Below are positions 17,697 through 26,310 of a DNA stretch of 64,000 bases, piece after piece (position 1 is the first letter of the stretch; each line of letters begins with the position of its first letter). The stretch spans positions 62,001 through 126,000 of the forward strand of contig NZ_CANMAA010000009.1 of assembly GCF_947495735.1 (NCBI RefSeq), read 5' to 3'. The position numbers and the translations under genes were made by a program. The DNA comes from an uncultured Pseudokineococcus sp. Lineage in GTDB: Bacteria > Actinomycetota > Actinomycetes > Actinomycetales > Quadrisphaeraceae. A model generated the notes under the pieces. It was not told the origin of the DNA and searched no databases. It saw only the letters and a list, made by a program, of their open reading frames with translations.

Positions 17697-19231
17697 CGCG
17701 CGGTGTCCTTCTCCTGGGTCATGAGCTGCATGAGGCGCTCCTGGCTGGCGCCGCGCGCCGGGAGCTCACCGGTGGTGCGCCCCTCCGCCAGCGTGTAGAT
17801 CCGGTCGCACACCCCGAGCAGCTCGGGGAGCTCCGACGAGATGACGACGACGGCCTTGCCGGCTGCGACGAGCTTGTTGATGATGGTGTAGATCTCGACC
17901 TTGGCGCCCACGTCGATCCCGCGCGTGGGCTCGTCGAGGATGAGCACGTCGGGGTCGGTGTAGACCCACTTCGACAGCACGACCTTCTGCTGGTTGCCGC
18001 CGGACAGGCCCCCGACCACGGACATGACCCCGGGCGCCTTGATGCGCATGCTGCGTCGGCTCTCCTCGGCGACCTTGACCTCCTCGTGCCGGTTCACCCA
18101 GCCGCGGCGGGAGAGCTTGCGCAGCCCGGCCGCCGACACGTTGCCCCGGATGTCGTCGATGAGGTTGAGGCCGAAGGTCTTGCGGTCCTCGGTCGCGTAG
18201 GCCATCCGGTGGGCGATGGCCTCCTGGACGCTGCGGGCCTGGACCTCCTGCCCGTGCAGGTACAGCTTCCCGGAGACGTACTTGCCGTAGGAGCGGCCGA
18301 AGACGCTCATCGCGAGCTCGGTGCGCCCGGCGCCCATGAGCCCCGCGATGCCGACGACCTCGCCGGCGCGCACGGTGAAGGAGGCGTCGTCGACGACGAG
18401 GCGGTCCTGCACGGGGTGGCGGACCGTCCAGCCCTCGACGCGCAGGACCTCCTCGCCGGGGGTGCTCGTGCGCTCGGGGAAGCGGTCGCCCAGCTCGCGG
18501 CCCACCATGCCGCGGATGATGCGCTCCTGGCTGATCTCGTCGGCGCGCATGTCGAGGGTCTCGATGGTGCGCCCGTCGCGGATGATCGTCGTCGCGTCCG
18601 CGACCGCCGTGATCTCGCCCAGCTTGTGGCTGATGATGATGCAGGTGATGCCCTGCTCGCGGAGCTGGCGCAGCAGCCCCAGCAGGTGCTCGGAGTCGTC
18701 GTCGTTGAGCGCCGCGGTGGGCTCGTCGAGGATGAGCAGGCGCACGTCCTTCGACAGCGCCTTGGCGATCTCGACGAGCTGCTGCTTGCCGACGCCCAGC
18801 TGCCCCACCGGGGTGATGGGGTTCTCCCGCAGGCCGACGCGGCGCAGGAGCTCGCCCGCCTCGGCGTTGGTGCGGTTCCAGTCCACGACGCCGCGCACGG
18901 AGAGCCGCTCGTTGCCGAGGAAGATGTTCTCGGCCACCGACAGGTGCGGGATCAGCGCGAGCTCCTGGTGGATGATCACGACGCCGTGCTGCTCGCTGTC
19001 GCGGATGCCCGAGAAGCGCTGCGGCTCGCCGTCGAGCAGGATCTCGCCCTCGTACGTGCCGGCCGGGTACACCCCCGACAGCACCTTCATCAGCGTCGAC
19101 TTGCCCGCGCCGTTCTCGCCGCAGATCGCGTGGATCTCGCCCCGGCGGACCGCCAGGGAGACGTCCTCGAGGGCCTTGACCCCGGGGAACGTCTTCGTGA
19201 TGGCCCGCATCTCGAGGATGTTCTCGCTCAT
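17693..19231 (-). CDS. mmsA: Sugar ABC transporter ATPase (MmsA/GguA type, two ABC domains)
   Basis: 512 residues with two nucleotide-binding domains. Domain 1 has Walker [10 protein letters not shown] and Walker [12 protein letters not shown] with a [14 protein letters not shown] signature. Domain 2 has the degenerate Walker [10 protein letters not shown], an intact [14 protein letters not shown] and [13 protein letters not shown], the usual asymmetric arrangement of the CUT2 sugar importers. It powers uptake with the MmsB-like permease. The start ATG at 19231 follows 172 bp of non-coding sequence with two hairpins, so its level relative to the binding protein may be set there. Confidence 0.93.
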   Translation of the reverse strand: MSENILEMRAITKTFPGVKALEDVSLAVRRGEIHAICGENGAGKSTLMKVLSGVYPAGTYEGEILLDGEPQRFSGIRDSEQHGVVIIHQELALIPHLSVAENIFLGNERLSVRGVVDWNRTNAEAGELLRRVGLRENPITPVGQLGVGKQQLVEIAKALSKDVRLLILDEPTAALNDDDSEHLLGLLRQLREQGITCIIISHKLGEITAVADATTIIRDGRTIETLDMRADEISQERIIRGMVGRELGDRFPERTSTPGEEVLRVEGWTVRHPVQDRLVVDDASFTVRAGEVVGIAGLMGAGRTELAMSVFGRSYGKYVSGKLYLHGQEVQARSVQEAIAHRMAYATEDRKTFGLNLIDDIRGNVSAAGLRKLSRRGWVNRHEEVKVAEESRRSMRIKAPGVMSVVGGLSGGNQQKVVLSKWVYTDPDVLILDEPTRGIDVGAKVEIYTIINKLVAAGKAVVVISSELPELLGVCDRIYTLAEGRTTGELPARGASQERLMQLMTQEKDTAR

Positions 19232-19313
19232 ACCGCCTCTTGCCGTCCGTCCGCGGGCGACCGCGGGGCGGCCGCTGCGCGGTTGGTGCCGCCCCGGGGG
19301 GCGACGTGGGTGG

Positions 19314-19343
19314 GGCCCCGCGGCTCCTGGGAGCCGCGGGGCC
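19314..19343 (-). terminator. Intra-operon hairpin upstream of mmsA
   Basis: GGCCCCGCGGCTCC and its exact complement (19330-19343) separated by TG: a 13-bp stem with a 4-nt loop. It lies between the binding-protein gene and the ATPase gene. Confidence 0.55.
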
Positions 19344-19364
19344 GGTCGGGCCCGGGGCCCGGGT

Positions 19365-19397
19365 GCCGGACCGGCGCCGCGAGGGCGCCGGTCCGGC
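19365..19397 (-). terminator. Hairpin at the 3' end of the binding-protein gene
   Basis: GCCGGACCGGCGCC paired with GGCGCCGGTCCGGC (14 bp, 5-nt loop), directly past the stop at 19404. Probably stabilises the binding-protein mRNA or causes partial termination, giving more binding protein than ATPase. Confidence 0.6.
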
Positions 19398-19403
19398 GGG
19401 TCG

Positions 19404-20552
19404 TCAGCCGGCCTGGCCGGCGGCGACCTCCTCGGCGGTGTAGTAGTCGGACTCGACGAGCAGGGGCTCGATGTCGTCGGCGAAGACGATGTCGGACTCG
19501 AGCAGGTACGACGGCACGACCTTCACGCCGTTGTCGTAGGTCTCGGTGTCGTTGGCCTCGGGCTCCTCGCCCTCGAGGAAGGCCTGCGTCGAGACGACGG
19601 CCTGGTCGGCGAGCTTGCGCGTGTCCTTGAAGATCGTCGAGCTCTGCACCCCGTCGGCGATGAGCTTGACCGACGCGATCTCGGCGTCCTGGCCCGTGAT
19701 GACCGGCACGGGGTTGTCGGCGCCGCCGTAGCCGCGGTTCTGCAGCGCGGTGATGATGCCGCGGGAGATGCCGTCGTAGGGCGACAGGACGCCGTCCACG
19801 CGGGTGCCACCGGAGTAGGAGGACGTCAGGAGGTCCTCCATGCGGCGCTGGGCGGTGCCCTGGTCCCAGCGGAGCGTGGCGGCCTGCTCGATGGACGTCT
19901 GGCCCGAGGGGACGACGAGCGTGCCGTCGTCGAGGAAGGGCTGCAGGGTGTCGATGGCGCCCTGCCAGAAGAAGCCCGCGTTGTTGTCGTCGAGCGAGCC
20001 GGCGAACAGCTCGATGTTGAACGGCCCCTCGGCCTGCCCCGGCTCCCCCGCCTCGTCGAGGACGCCGAGGCCCTGCAGGAGCGCGGTGCCCTGCTGGACG
20101 CCGACGTTGTAGTTGTCGAACGTCACGTAGAAGTCGACGCTCTCGCTGTCGCGGATGAGGCGGTCGTAGCTGACGACCGGGATGCCGGCCGCGGCGGCCG
20201 CGTCGAGCTGGCCGCTGAGGGCGGTGCCGTCGATGGCCGCGATGATGAGGGCGTCCGCGCCCTGGGTGATCATCTGGTCGACCTGCTGCTGCTGCGTGGG
20301 GATGTCGTCCCCGGCGAACTGGAGGTCGACCTGGTAGCCGGCCTCCTCGAGGCCGGACGAGACGGCCTCGCCGTCGGCGATCCAGCGCTCGGAGATCTCC
20401 GTGGGCATCGCCACGCCGATCGTGAGGTCCTCGGGGGCGGCGCCCTCGGCGGCCACCTCGCCGCTGCTGCCGGCGCCCTCGCCCCCGCAGGCGCTCAGCC
20501 CGAGCACGAGAGCTGCTGCGGCGGCCGTGGCCATGGTCCTGCTGCTGGACAT
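19404..20552 (-). CDS. chvE: Multiple-monosaccharide ABC transporter substrate-binding lipoprotein (ChvE-like)
   Basis: 382 residues. The signal peptide ends in the lipobox LGLSACGG, so it is anchored outside the membrane. The mature part is a type I periplasmic sugar-binding fold: [64 protein letters not shown]. It most resembles ChvE (glucose, galactose, arabinose, xylose); the substrate is inference. ATG 20552 has GAGGAGG 8-14 nt upstream; the in-frame ATG at 20663 would put 37 residues before the signal peptide and is rejected. Divergent from an aldose epimerase gene. Confidence 0.92.
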   Translation of the reverse strand: MSSSRTMATAAAAALVLGLSACGGEGAGSSGEVAAEGAAPEDLTIGVAMPTEISERWIADGEAVSSGLEEAGYQVDLQFAGDDIPTQQQQVDQMITQGADALIIAAIDGTALSGQLDAAAAAGIPVVSYDRLIRDSESVDFYVTFDNYNVGVQQGTALLQGLGVLDEAGEPGQAEGPFNIELFAGSLDDNNAGFFWQGAIDTLQPFLDDGTLVVPSGQTSIEQAATLRWDQGTAQRRMEDLLTSSYSGGTRVDGVLSPYDGISRGIITALQNRGYGGADNPVPVITGQDAEIASVKLIADGVQSSTIFKDTRKLADQAVVSTQAFLEGEEPEANDTETYDNGVKVVPSYLLESDIVFADDIEPLLVESDYYTAEEVAAGQAG

Positions 20553-20703
20553 GAATCCTCCTCGAGACGCGCGTGCCCGGCCGCCTCCATCGGCGCCGGC
20601 ACCTGCGCGCGCACCGCCACCATCGGTGGGCGCTCGCAGGCCGAGAGGAGAGTGAACGTTCACACGCCACGGGTCAAGCGAGGTCCCCGACCGGGTGACT
20701 CGC

Positions 20704-20709
20704 TAGCCT
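20704..20709 (+). promoter_or_regulatory. -10 element of leaderless aldose-epimerase promoter
   Basis: TAGCCT, 7 nt before the GTG at 20717. Confidence 0.55.
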
Positions 20710-20716
20710 CCGTCCC

Positions 20717-21670
20717 GTGCATCCCAGTGGAGACCAGCACGTCCTCGAGCACGGACCCCTGCGGGCGGTGGTCACCGAGGTGGGCGCGAGCCTGCGCTCG
20801 CTGACCGACGACGGGCGCGACCTGGTGGTGCCCTTCGGCGCCGACGAGGTCCGGCCCGTGTTCCGGGGCGCGGTCCTGGCGCCCTGGCCCAACCGCGTCG
20901 TCGACGGGCGCTGGAGCCTGCCCGACCTGGGGTCGGCCTCCGGCGTCGAGCAGCAGCTGGCGATCACCGAGCCCGCGCGGGGGCACGCCCTGCACGGCCT
21001 GCTGGTCTGGGCGTCCTACGCCCGCACGGGCGGCAGCACCACCGAGGAGGCCAGCACGCTCCAGCTCAGCGCGCGGGTGGTGCCGCAGGCGGGCTACCCC
21101 TTCGCCGTCGACGTCGTCGTCGACCTGCGCCTGGACGAGACGGGCCTCACGACGACCGTGACCGGCACCGGGCTCGGCGACGACCCGGCGCCGTGGGGCT
21201 GCGCGGCCCACCCGTACCTCTCGGCCGGCACCGGGAGGGTGGACGACTGGACGGCGACCGCCGACGCCTCCTCCTACCTCGAGGCCCTCGGGGACCGGAT
21301 GCTGCCCGGCGACGTCCGCCCGGTCGACGGGACGCCGCGCGACCTGCGGGCGGGCCGCCCGCTCGCGGGCGTCGAGCTGGACGACGCCCTGACGGACGTG
21401 CGGCCCGACCCGGCCGACGGCCTCGCGCACCTGTCCGTCGTCGCGGCGGACGGCCGCGGCGCCGAGATGGTGTGGGACCCGGCCGTGCTCCCGTGGGTCC
21501 AGGTGCACACGGCCGACCGCCCCGAGGCCGAGCTGGACCGCGCCGGCCTCGCGGTCGAGCCCATGACGTGCCCGCCGGACGCCCTCAACAGCGGCACCGG
21601 CGTCGTGCGCCTGGCGCGCGGGCAGAGCGCCTCCGCCTCCTGGACGATCCGCCCGCTGCGCGGCGCGTGA
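20717..21670 (+). CDS. galM: Aldose 1-epimerase family protein
   Basis: 317 residues. VLAPWPNRVVDGRW, the first catalytic-site His in RGHALHGLL, the second in GCAAHPYLSAG and the catalytic Glu region LAVEPMTCPPDALNSG are all in place. It interconverts alpha and beta anomers of aldoses. Being divergent from the ChvE-type importer, it probably handles the imported sugar. The stop overlaps the GTG of the FhuF-like gene (GTGA). Confidence 0.9.
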   Translation: MHPSGDQHVLEHGPLRAVVTEVGASLRSLTDDGRDLVVPFGADEVRPVFRGAVLAPWPNRVVDGRWSLPDLGSASGVEQQLAITEPARGHALHGLLVWASYARTGGSTTEEASTLQLSARVVPQAGYPFAVDVVVDLRLDETGLTTTVTGTGLGDDPAPWGCAAHPYLSAGTGRVDDWTATADASSYLEALGDRMLPGDVRPVDGTPRDLRAGRPLAGVELDDALTDVRPDPADGLAHLSVVAADGRGAEMVWDPAVLPWVQVHTADRPEAELDRAGLAVEPMTCPPDALNSGTGVVRLARGQSASASWTIRPLRGA

Positions 21671-22497
21671 GCCCCTCCCCCGGCGCCCCCGACGGCGCCG
21701 GGGCGGGGAGCCTCGCCGCGGCCCTGGCAGCGGTGGCCCCCCTCGCGCGCGAGCGCGTCGTGCACGTGCTCGACGAGCTCCCGCAGGGGCCCTCGCACGG
21801 CACGGGCTGGGTCGCGCTGGCCGACGCGCTGGCGCCCGGGGAGGTCGAGCGCTGGGTCGCCGTCGCGGACGCCGGTCTGGCGGCGATGGTCCGCAGGGGC
21901 TCTCCCGTGCCCGGGCAGGTGGCGCCGACGTACGTGCTGGGGTTCGTCCTGGACGCCCTCGCACAGGCCGGGGGCACGCCCTACGCGCTCCTGCGACGGG
22001 TCCCGGACCTCGACCTCGCCCGCGTGGCCGTGCGTCGGGCGGCCCCCCTCGGGCAGCCGGACGCCGTCGCCCTGCTCGCCGGCGGCTCCTGGTGCCTGCC
22101 CGGGGACCGCGCGGCCGAGCGGGCGGGCGCCCGGCCGGCCGCCGGCCAGGACGACCTCGCGGCCGTGCTGGGTCGGGAGCTGGTGGGCGCCGCCCGCGCG
22201 GTCGAGAGGGCCTGGACGCCCCGGGTGCGCGTGGGCTCGCACCAGCGGTGGGGCCTGCTCGCCGACGCCGTCGACGGGGTGCTGGGCGCGCTCGGCGCCG
22301 CTCGCGGGGACGTCGCCGCCGGTGCGGCGGACTCCGACCGGGTGCTCTCCCGCGCGCCGCACCCCCTGCGCCGGCCCGGCCGGGTCCGCACCTGCGGCTC
22401 GGAGGGCTGGACCCGCGCGCGCCGCTCGTGCTGCTTCGCCTACGCGGCCTCGCCCGCCCTGCTGTGCCGGACCTGCCCGCGGCTGCCAGGCCGCTGA
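21667..22497 (+). CDS. FhuF-like (2Fe-2S)-binding protein
   Basis: 276 residues. The C-terminus carries CC-x10-C-x2-C (RRSCCFAYAASPALLCRTC), the 2Fe-2S motif of FhuF-type ferric-siderophore reductases. The body is Ala/Val-rich with no other clear motif but includes LGFVLDALAQAGGTPYALLRRV as in FhuF-like IucA/IucC-associated reductases. Probable role: cytosolic release of iron from siderophores. No siderophore transporter or synthesis gene is nearby. Translation is coupled to galM by a 4-nt overlap. Confidence 0.7.
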   Translation: MSPSPGAPDGAGAGSLAAALAAVAPLARERVVHVLDELPQGPSHGTGWVALADALAPGEVERWVAVADAGLAAMVRRGSPVPGQVAPTYVLGFVLDALAQAGGTPYALLRRVPDLDLARVAVRRAAPLGQPDAVALLAGGSWCLPGDRAAERAGARPAAGQDDLAAVLGRELVGAARAVERAWTPRVRVGSHQRWGLLADAVDGVLGALGAARGDVAAGAADSDRVLSRAPHPLRRPGRVRTCGSEGWTRARRSCCFAYAASPALLCRTCPRLPGR

Positions 22498-22510
22498 GCG
22501 GGCTCAGCGG

Positions 22511-22646
22511 GGGCTGGACGCACGAGGGGGCTGAGCGCACGAGGTGGGCTGGACGCACGAGGGGCCTGAGCGCACGAAGGGCCTGAGCGCACGAAGGGCC
22601 TGAGCGCACGAAGGGCCTGAGCGCACGAAGGGCCTGAGCGCACGAG
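22511..22646. repeat. 17-bp tandem repeat array, eight units
   Basis: Units start every 17 bp from 22511 to 22630. The last five read GGGCCTGAGCGCACGAA almost without change; the first three are diverged (GGGCTGGACGCACGAGG type). It lies between the FhuF-like gene stop and the lsr2 terminator. No spacers, so not CRISPR. Confidence 0.9.
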
Positions 22647-22678
22647 GACCCCGTGACCGGAGGGTCACGGGGTCCTCG
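22643..22678. terminator. Bidirectional terminator between FhuF-like gene and lsr2
   Basis: A perfect 16-bp stem (core GAGGACCCCGTGACC with its complement) and a GGAG loop, 13 nt past the lsr2 stop and directly after the 17-bp repeats. Confidence 0.75.
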
Positions 22679-22690
22679 AGAGGTGGGGCG

Positions 22691-23053
22691 TCAGCCGTTC
22701 GCGGCCTTGTAGGCGTCGAGGACGGCGCCGGAGATGCGGCCCCGCTCGCTGACGGTGTGGCCGTTCTCCCGCGCCCACTCGCGCACGGCGGCGGTGTCGA
22801 CGCCGCTGCCGGAGGAGCCGGAGGAGGTCGCGGAGCTCGACGAGCGCGTCGTCCGGCGCCCGGAGCCGCCCGAGCGACCGCCCGACTTGCGGGCGTGGCC
22901 CACCCAGGGCGCGAGGGCGTCGCGCAGCTGCGCGGCCCGCTCGCTCGTAAGGTCGATCTCGTAGCTCACGCCGTCCAGGCTGAACGTGACGGTCTCGTCC
23001 GCCTCGCCACCCTCGACGTCGTCGATGAGGATGACCTTCGTCTTCTGCGCCAC
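22691..23053 (-). CDS. lsr2: Nucleoid-associated protein Lsr2
   Basis: 120 residues. The N-terminal dimerisation part is QKTKVILIDDVEGGEADETVTFSLDGVSYEIDL as in Lsr2. A Ser/Gly/Arg-rich linker follows. The C-terminal DNA-binding domain is VDTAAVREWARENGHTVSERGRISGAVLDAYKAA, with the AT-hook-like RGR. It is an H-NS-like xenogeneic silencer that binds AT-rich minor groove. The GTG at 23053 has AGGAG 8-12 nt upstream; the longer frame from 23167 is rejected. The leader is less GC-rich than its surroundings, which would allow autoregulation, but that is inference. Confidence 0.95.
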   Translation of the reverse strand: MAQKTKVILIDDVEGGEADETVTFSLDGVSYEIDLTSERAAQLRDALAPWVGHARKSGGRSGGSGRRTTRSSSSATSSGSSGSGVDTAAVREWARENGHTVSERGRISGAVLDAYKAANG

Positions 23054-23138
23054 GCGCGTCTCCTGATGTGCTCGATATCCGGGGTTTCTCGTCCGAGCAG
23101 CTCGCGCGAGTCGCGCGCCACCGCCCTGGTGCGTTCCC

Positions 23139-23167
23139 ACGATGGCAGCAGGCAATAGCCAGGTCAA
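23139..23167 (-). promoter_or_regulatory. Possible lsr2 promoter (-35 TTGACC, -10 CATCGT)
   Basis: On the minus strand TTGACC (23162-23167) and CATCGT (23139-23144) are 17 bp apart, about 85 bp upstream of the lsr2 start. The -35 is good, the -10 weak. Confidence 0.35.
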
Positions 23168-23228
23168 AGCGGAAGTCCCTTTCCGGCATGTTCGCGCCGA
23201 GAATGGGAGAGGGGCGGGGCCGGGCGGA

Positions 23229-23423
23229 CTACTGCTGCTCGGCGCCGCGCTCCTCGGCCGCCGTCGTCCGCTCGCGCTCGGCGCGGCGCTCGGCGGCCTC
23301 CAGCCGGGCCTGGGCCGCGCGCTCGTCGCGGTCGGCGGAGATCATCTTGCGGACGACGACCACGAAGAGGGCGAGGACGCCCGCGGACGGCAGCAGGGCG
23401 CCCAGCACGGGCCAGATGTCCAC
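23229..23423 (-). CDS. Small single-pass membrane protein with charged tail
   Basis: 64 residues. [24 protein letters not shown] forms one membrane span at the N-terminus, followed by a highly charged helix ([19 protein letters not shown]), probably coiled coil in the cytosol. No known function; small proteins of this layout are common beside lysS in actinobacteria. GTG 23423 is preceded by TACCCT at 5 nt. A longer frame reaching 24122 is antisense to lysS and not used. Confidence 0.65.
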   Translation of the reverse strand: MDIWPVLGALLPSAGVLALFVVVVRKMISADRDERAAQARLEAAERRAERERTTAAEERGAEQQ

Positions 23424-23428
23424 GCCCC

Positions 23429-23434
23429 AGGGTA
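23429..23434 (-). promoter_or_regulatory. -10 element before the small membrane protein
   Basis: TACCCT on the minus strand, 5 nt before GTG 23423. Confidence 0.4.
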
Positions 23435-23512
23435 GGACTCGCCCGCGCCCCGGGACGCCGCGGGCGCCCCGGGGCTCAGCGGTCGCGCCGTCGGGTCGGG
23501 GTCGGGGAGGCG

Positions 23513-25108
23513 TCAGCGGGTCGGGCGCACCATCGGGAAGAGGATCGTCTCCCGGATGCCGAGCCCGGTGACCGCCATCAGGAGGCGGTCGACGCCGACG
23601 CCGACGCCGCCGGTCGGCGGCATCCCCGTCTCCATCGCCGCCAGGAAGTCCTCGTCCAGCGACATCGCCTCGACGTCGCCCGCGGCGGCGAGCCGGGCCT
23701 GCTCGACGAAGCGCTCGCGCTGGACGACCGGGTCCACCAGCTCGGAGTACCCGGTGCCGAGCTCGAAGCCGCGCACGTAGAGGTCCCACTTCTCCACCAC
23801 GCCGGGCTCGCTGCGGTGCGCCCGCACGAGCGGGGAGGTGTCGACGGGGAAGTCGCGCACGAAGGTCGGCCCGGTCAGGGTCGGCGCCACGAGGTGCTCC
23901 CACAGGTGCTCGACGACCTTGCCGTGCCGGCGCTCGGCCGGGTCGTCGGCCACGGGCGCCCCCGCCCGGTCGGCGAGGGCCAGCAGCTCCTCGACGGGCG
24001 TCGCGGCCGACAGCGTCCGCCCGACCGCCTCGGACAGCGAGCCGTACATCGTCACCGAGGTCCAGGTGCCGCCCAGGTCGTCGGTGCTGCCGTCGGCGAG
24101 GGTCACCGTCGTCGAGCCGCACGCGGCGACCGCGGCCGCCTGCACGAGCTCGCGGGTGAGGTCGGCCATCACGTCGTAGTCCGCGTACGCCTGGTACATC
24201 TCCAGCATCGCGAACTCCGGGCTGTGCGTGGAGTCGGCGCCCTCGTTGCGGAAGTTGCGGTTGATCTCGAAGACCCGCTCGAGCCCGCCGACCACGCAGC
24301 GCTTGAGGAACAGCTCGGGCGCGATGCGCAGGAACAGCTCCAGGTCGAACGCGTTGCTGCGCGTCCGGAAGGGGCGGGCGCTCGCGCCCCCGTGCAGCGT
24401 CTGGAGCATCGGGGTCTCAACCTCGAGGTAGCCGCGGTCCTCGAGCTCGTGCCGGAGGCTGCGCACGACGGCGGCGCGGGTCCGGACCACGTCCCGGGCG
24501 CGCTGGCGCACCACCAGGTCGACGTAGCGGGCGCGCACCCGCGCCTCCTCGGACATCTCCGCGCCCTCGTACAGGTTCGGCAGCGGGCGCAGCGCCTTGG
24601 CGGCCAGCTGCCAGGAGTCGGCGAGGACGCTGAGCTCGCCGGTGCCGCTGGTGATGACGCGGCCGTGCACGGCGACGTGGTCGCCGATGTCGACGTCGGC
24701 CTTCCACGCCGCGAGCGCGTCGGCGCCGACGCCGACGGGCAGGCCGCGGTCGGGGCGGGCGTCCTGGGCGAGCATGACCTGCAGGCGGGTGCCGTCGCCC
24801 TCCTGCAGCACCGCGAAGAAGAGCTTCCCGCGGCCCCGCTGGAAGACGACGCGACCGGTCACGCCGACCTCGTCCTCGGTGGTCTCCTGCGGGCCCAGGT
24901 CGGCGTGGCGCTCGCGGACGGCCGCCAGCGTCGTCGTCCGCGGCACCTGCACCGGGTAGGGGTCGCCGCCGGCCTCGAGGATGCGCGCCCGCTTCTCGTG
25001 CCGGACCCGCTGCTGCTCGCTCAGGTCGTCGGCCGCAGCCGCCCCCCGGTCGTCGGGCTCGGGGTCGCCGGCCGTGCTCGCGGGGTCGGTCGTCGGTGCG
25101 TCGCTCAC
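23513..25108 (-). CDS. lysS: Lysine-tRNA ligase, class II
   Basis: 531 residues. An N-terminal OB fold ([21 protein letters not shown]) binds the anticodon. Class II motif 2 is [12 protein letters not shown] with [14 protein letters not shown], and motif 3 is [23 protein letters not shown]. It charges tRNA-Lys with lysine in the cytosol. An N-terminal acidic extension of about 40 residues precedes the core. TAGCCT lies 6 nt before the GTG start, suggesting a leaderless mRNA. Confidence 0.96.
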   Translation of the reverse strand: MSDAPTTDPASTAGDPEPDDRGAAAADDLSEQQRVRHEKRARILEAGGDPYPVQVPRTTTLAAVRERHADLGPQETTEDEVGVTGRVVFQRGRGKLFFAVLQEGDGTRLQVMLAQDARPDRGLPVGVGADALAAWKADVDIGDHVAVHGRVITSGTGELSVLADSWQLAAKALRPLPNLYEGAEMSEEARVRARYVDLVVRQRARDVVRTRAAVVRSLRHELEDRGYLEVETPMLQTLHGGASARPFRTRSNAFDLELFLRIAPELFLKRCVVGGLERVFEINRNFRNEGADSTHSPEFAMLEMYQAYADYDVMADLTRELVQAAAVAACGSTTVTLADGSTDDLGGTWTSVTMYGSLSEAVGRTLSAATPVEELLALADRAGAPVADDPAERRHGKVVEHLWEHLVAPTLTGPTFVRDFPVDTSPLVRAHRSEPGVVEKWDLYVRGFELGTGYSELVDPVVQRERFVEQARLAAAGDVEAMSLDEDFLAAMETGMPPTGGVGVGVDRLLMAVTGLGIRETILFPMVRPTR

Positions 25109-25114
25109 CGGGCG

Positions 25115-25120
25115 AGGCTA
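25115..25120 (-). promoter_or_regulatory. -10 element of leaderless lysS promoter
   Basis: TAGCCT on the minus strand, 6 nt before GTG 25108. Confidence 0.55.
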
Positions 25121-25179
25121 TCGGCGCGGGGCGGCGCTCCTCCCCCGCGCGGACGGGCGCGCGCGGGCGACGCCCGCGG

Positions 25180-26112
25180 TCAGGCGGGCCGCAGCTCGAG
25201 GGGGACGTTGTCGATGAGGCGCGTCGTGCCGACCCGGGCGGCGACGGCGAGCAGCGCGGGACCGCGGTGGTCGTCGCCGACCTCGGTGAGCTCCAACGGG
25301 TGCACCAGGGCGACGTAGTCCACGACGGCGCGCGGCTCGCGGCCGAGCTCCTCGGCGGCGGCCCGGCGCACGGCGGCCGCGCCGTCGGCGGCACGGTCCC
25401 GGCCGCGGCGCAGGGCCCGGGACAGCGCGGTCGACGCGCGGCGACCGTCCTCGTCGAGGTAGGCGTTGCGGCTCGAGCGGGCCAGCCCGTCCTCCTCCCG
25501 GGAGGTGGGAGCCGCGACGACGTCCACGCCCATGTCCAGGTCGGCGACCATCCGGCGCACCAGGACCAGCTGCTGGGCGTCCTTCTGGCCGAACAGCACG
25601 ACGTCCGGGCGCGTCAGGTGCAGCAGCTTGGCCACGACCGTCAGGACGCCGTCGAAGTGCCCCGGCCGGCTGGCCCCCTCCAGGACGCGGCCGAGCGGGC
25701 CCGCGCTGACGACGACCTGCGGGGGCCCGTCCGGGTAGACCTCCTGGGCCGACGGCGCGAAGACGACGTCGACGCCCTCGCGGCCCAGCAGCTCCAGGTC
25801 GGCGTCCAGGGTGCGGGGGTAGGCGTCTAGGTCCTCGCCCGCCCCGAACTGCAGCGGGTTGACGAAGACCGTGGCCACGACCGAGCGGGCGCGGCCGCGC
25901 GCGGCCCGCACCAGGCTCGCGTGGCCCTCGTGCAGGGCGCCCATCGTGAAGACCGCAGCCACGGGACCGGGGAGGACGGCGCGGGCGCGGGCCAGCTCCG
26001 CGCGGGTGCGGACCAGCAGGGGCCGCCCGCCGGCGGGCACGGGCGAGGGACGCGGGTGGTCGCCCTCCGCCTCGTGGGGCAGGACGGCTCCGTCGGCGTC
26101 GGGGATGGGCAT
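25180..26112 (-). CDS. panC: Pantothenate synthetase
   Basis: 310 residues. It joins pantoate and beta-alanine with [19 protein letters not shown] (HIGH-like), [42 protein letters not shown] and SSRNAYLD are the family blocks. I chose ATG 26112; an N-terminal tail of about 35 residues precedes the core, and a later GTG is possible since no clear ribosome site is seen. It follows the DUF2520 gene with 198 bp between, and precedes lysS; panD and coaX, often between panC and lysS, are absent here. Confidence 0.94.
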   Translation of the reverse strand: MPIPDADGAVLPHEAEGDHPRPSPVPAGGRPLLVRTRAELARARAVLPGPVAAVFTMGALHEGHASLVRAARGRARSVVATVFVNPLQFGAGEDLDAYPRTLDADLELLGREGVDVVFAPSAQEVYPDGPPQVVVSAGPLGRVLEGASRPGHFDGVLTVVAKLLHLTRPDVVLFGQKDAQQLVLVRRMVADLDMGVDVVAAPTSREEDGLARSSRNAYLDEDGRRASTALSRALRRGRDRAADGAAAVRRAAAEELGREPRAVVDYVALVHPLELTEVGDDHRGPALLAVAARVGTTRLIDNVPLELRPA

Positions 26113-26310
26113 GCGTGCGGCAACGACGTGCGCCGCGGGGCTCTTCCCGCGACCGGGGGCACCGGTCGCCCGCCGGCGACGTCGGCGCGGCGGCGACGGA
26201 GGACGCCCGTCAGACCGGTCGGCGCGCCGCGGCTGCCCGAGCACGCGGGGTGCCGGCGGCGAAGGGCCCGCCCCCCACGAGGCCGCCCCCCACGAGGCCG
26301 GGCGTGCGTC

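Noticed and set aside
20552-20663. ATG start at 20663 for chvE
   Set aside because: Adds 37 non-signal residues before the lipoprotein signal; ATG 20552 has GAGGAGG.
22511-22646. CRISPR array
   Set aside because: Units are contiguous with a 17-bp period and no spacers; no cas genes in the window.
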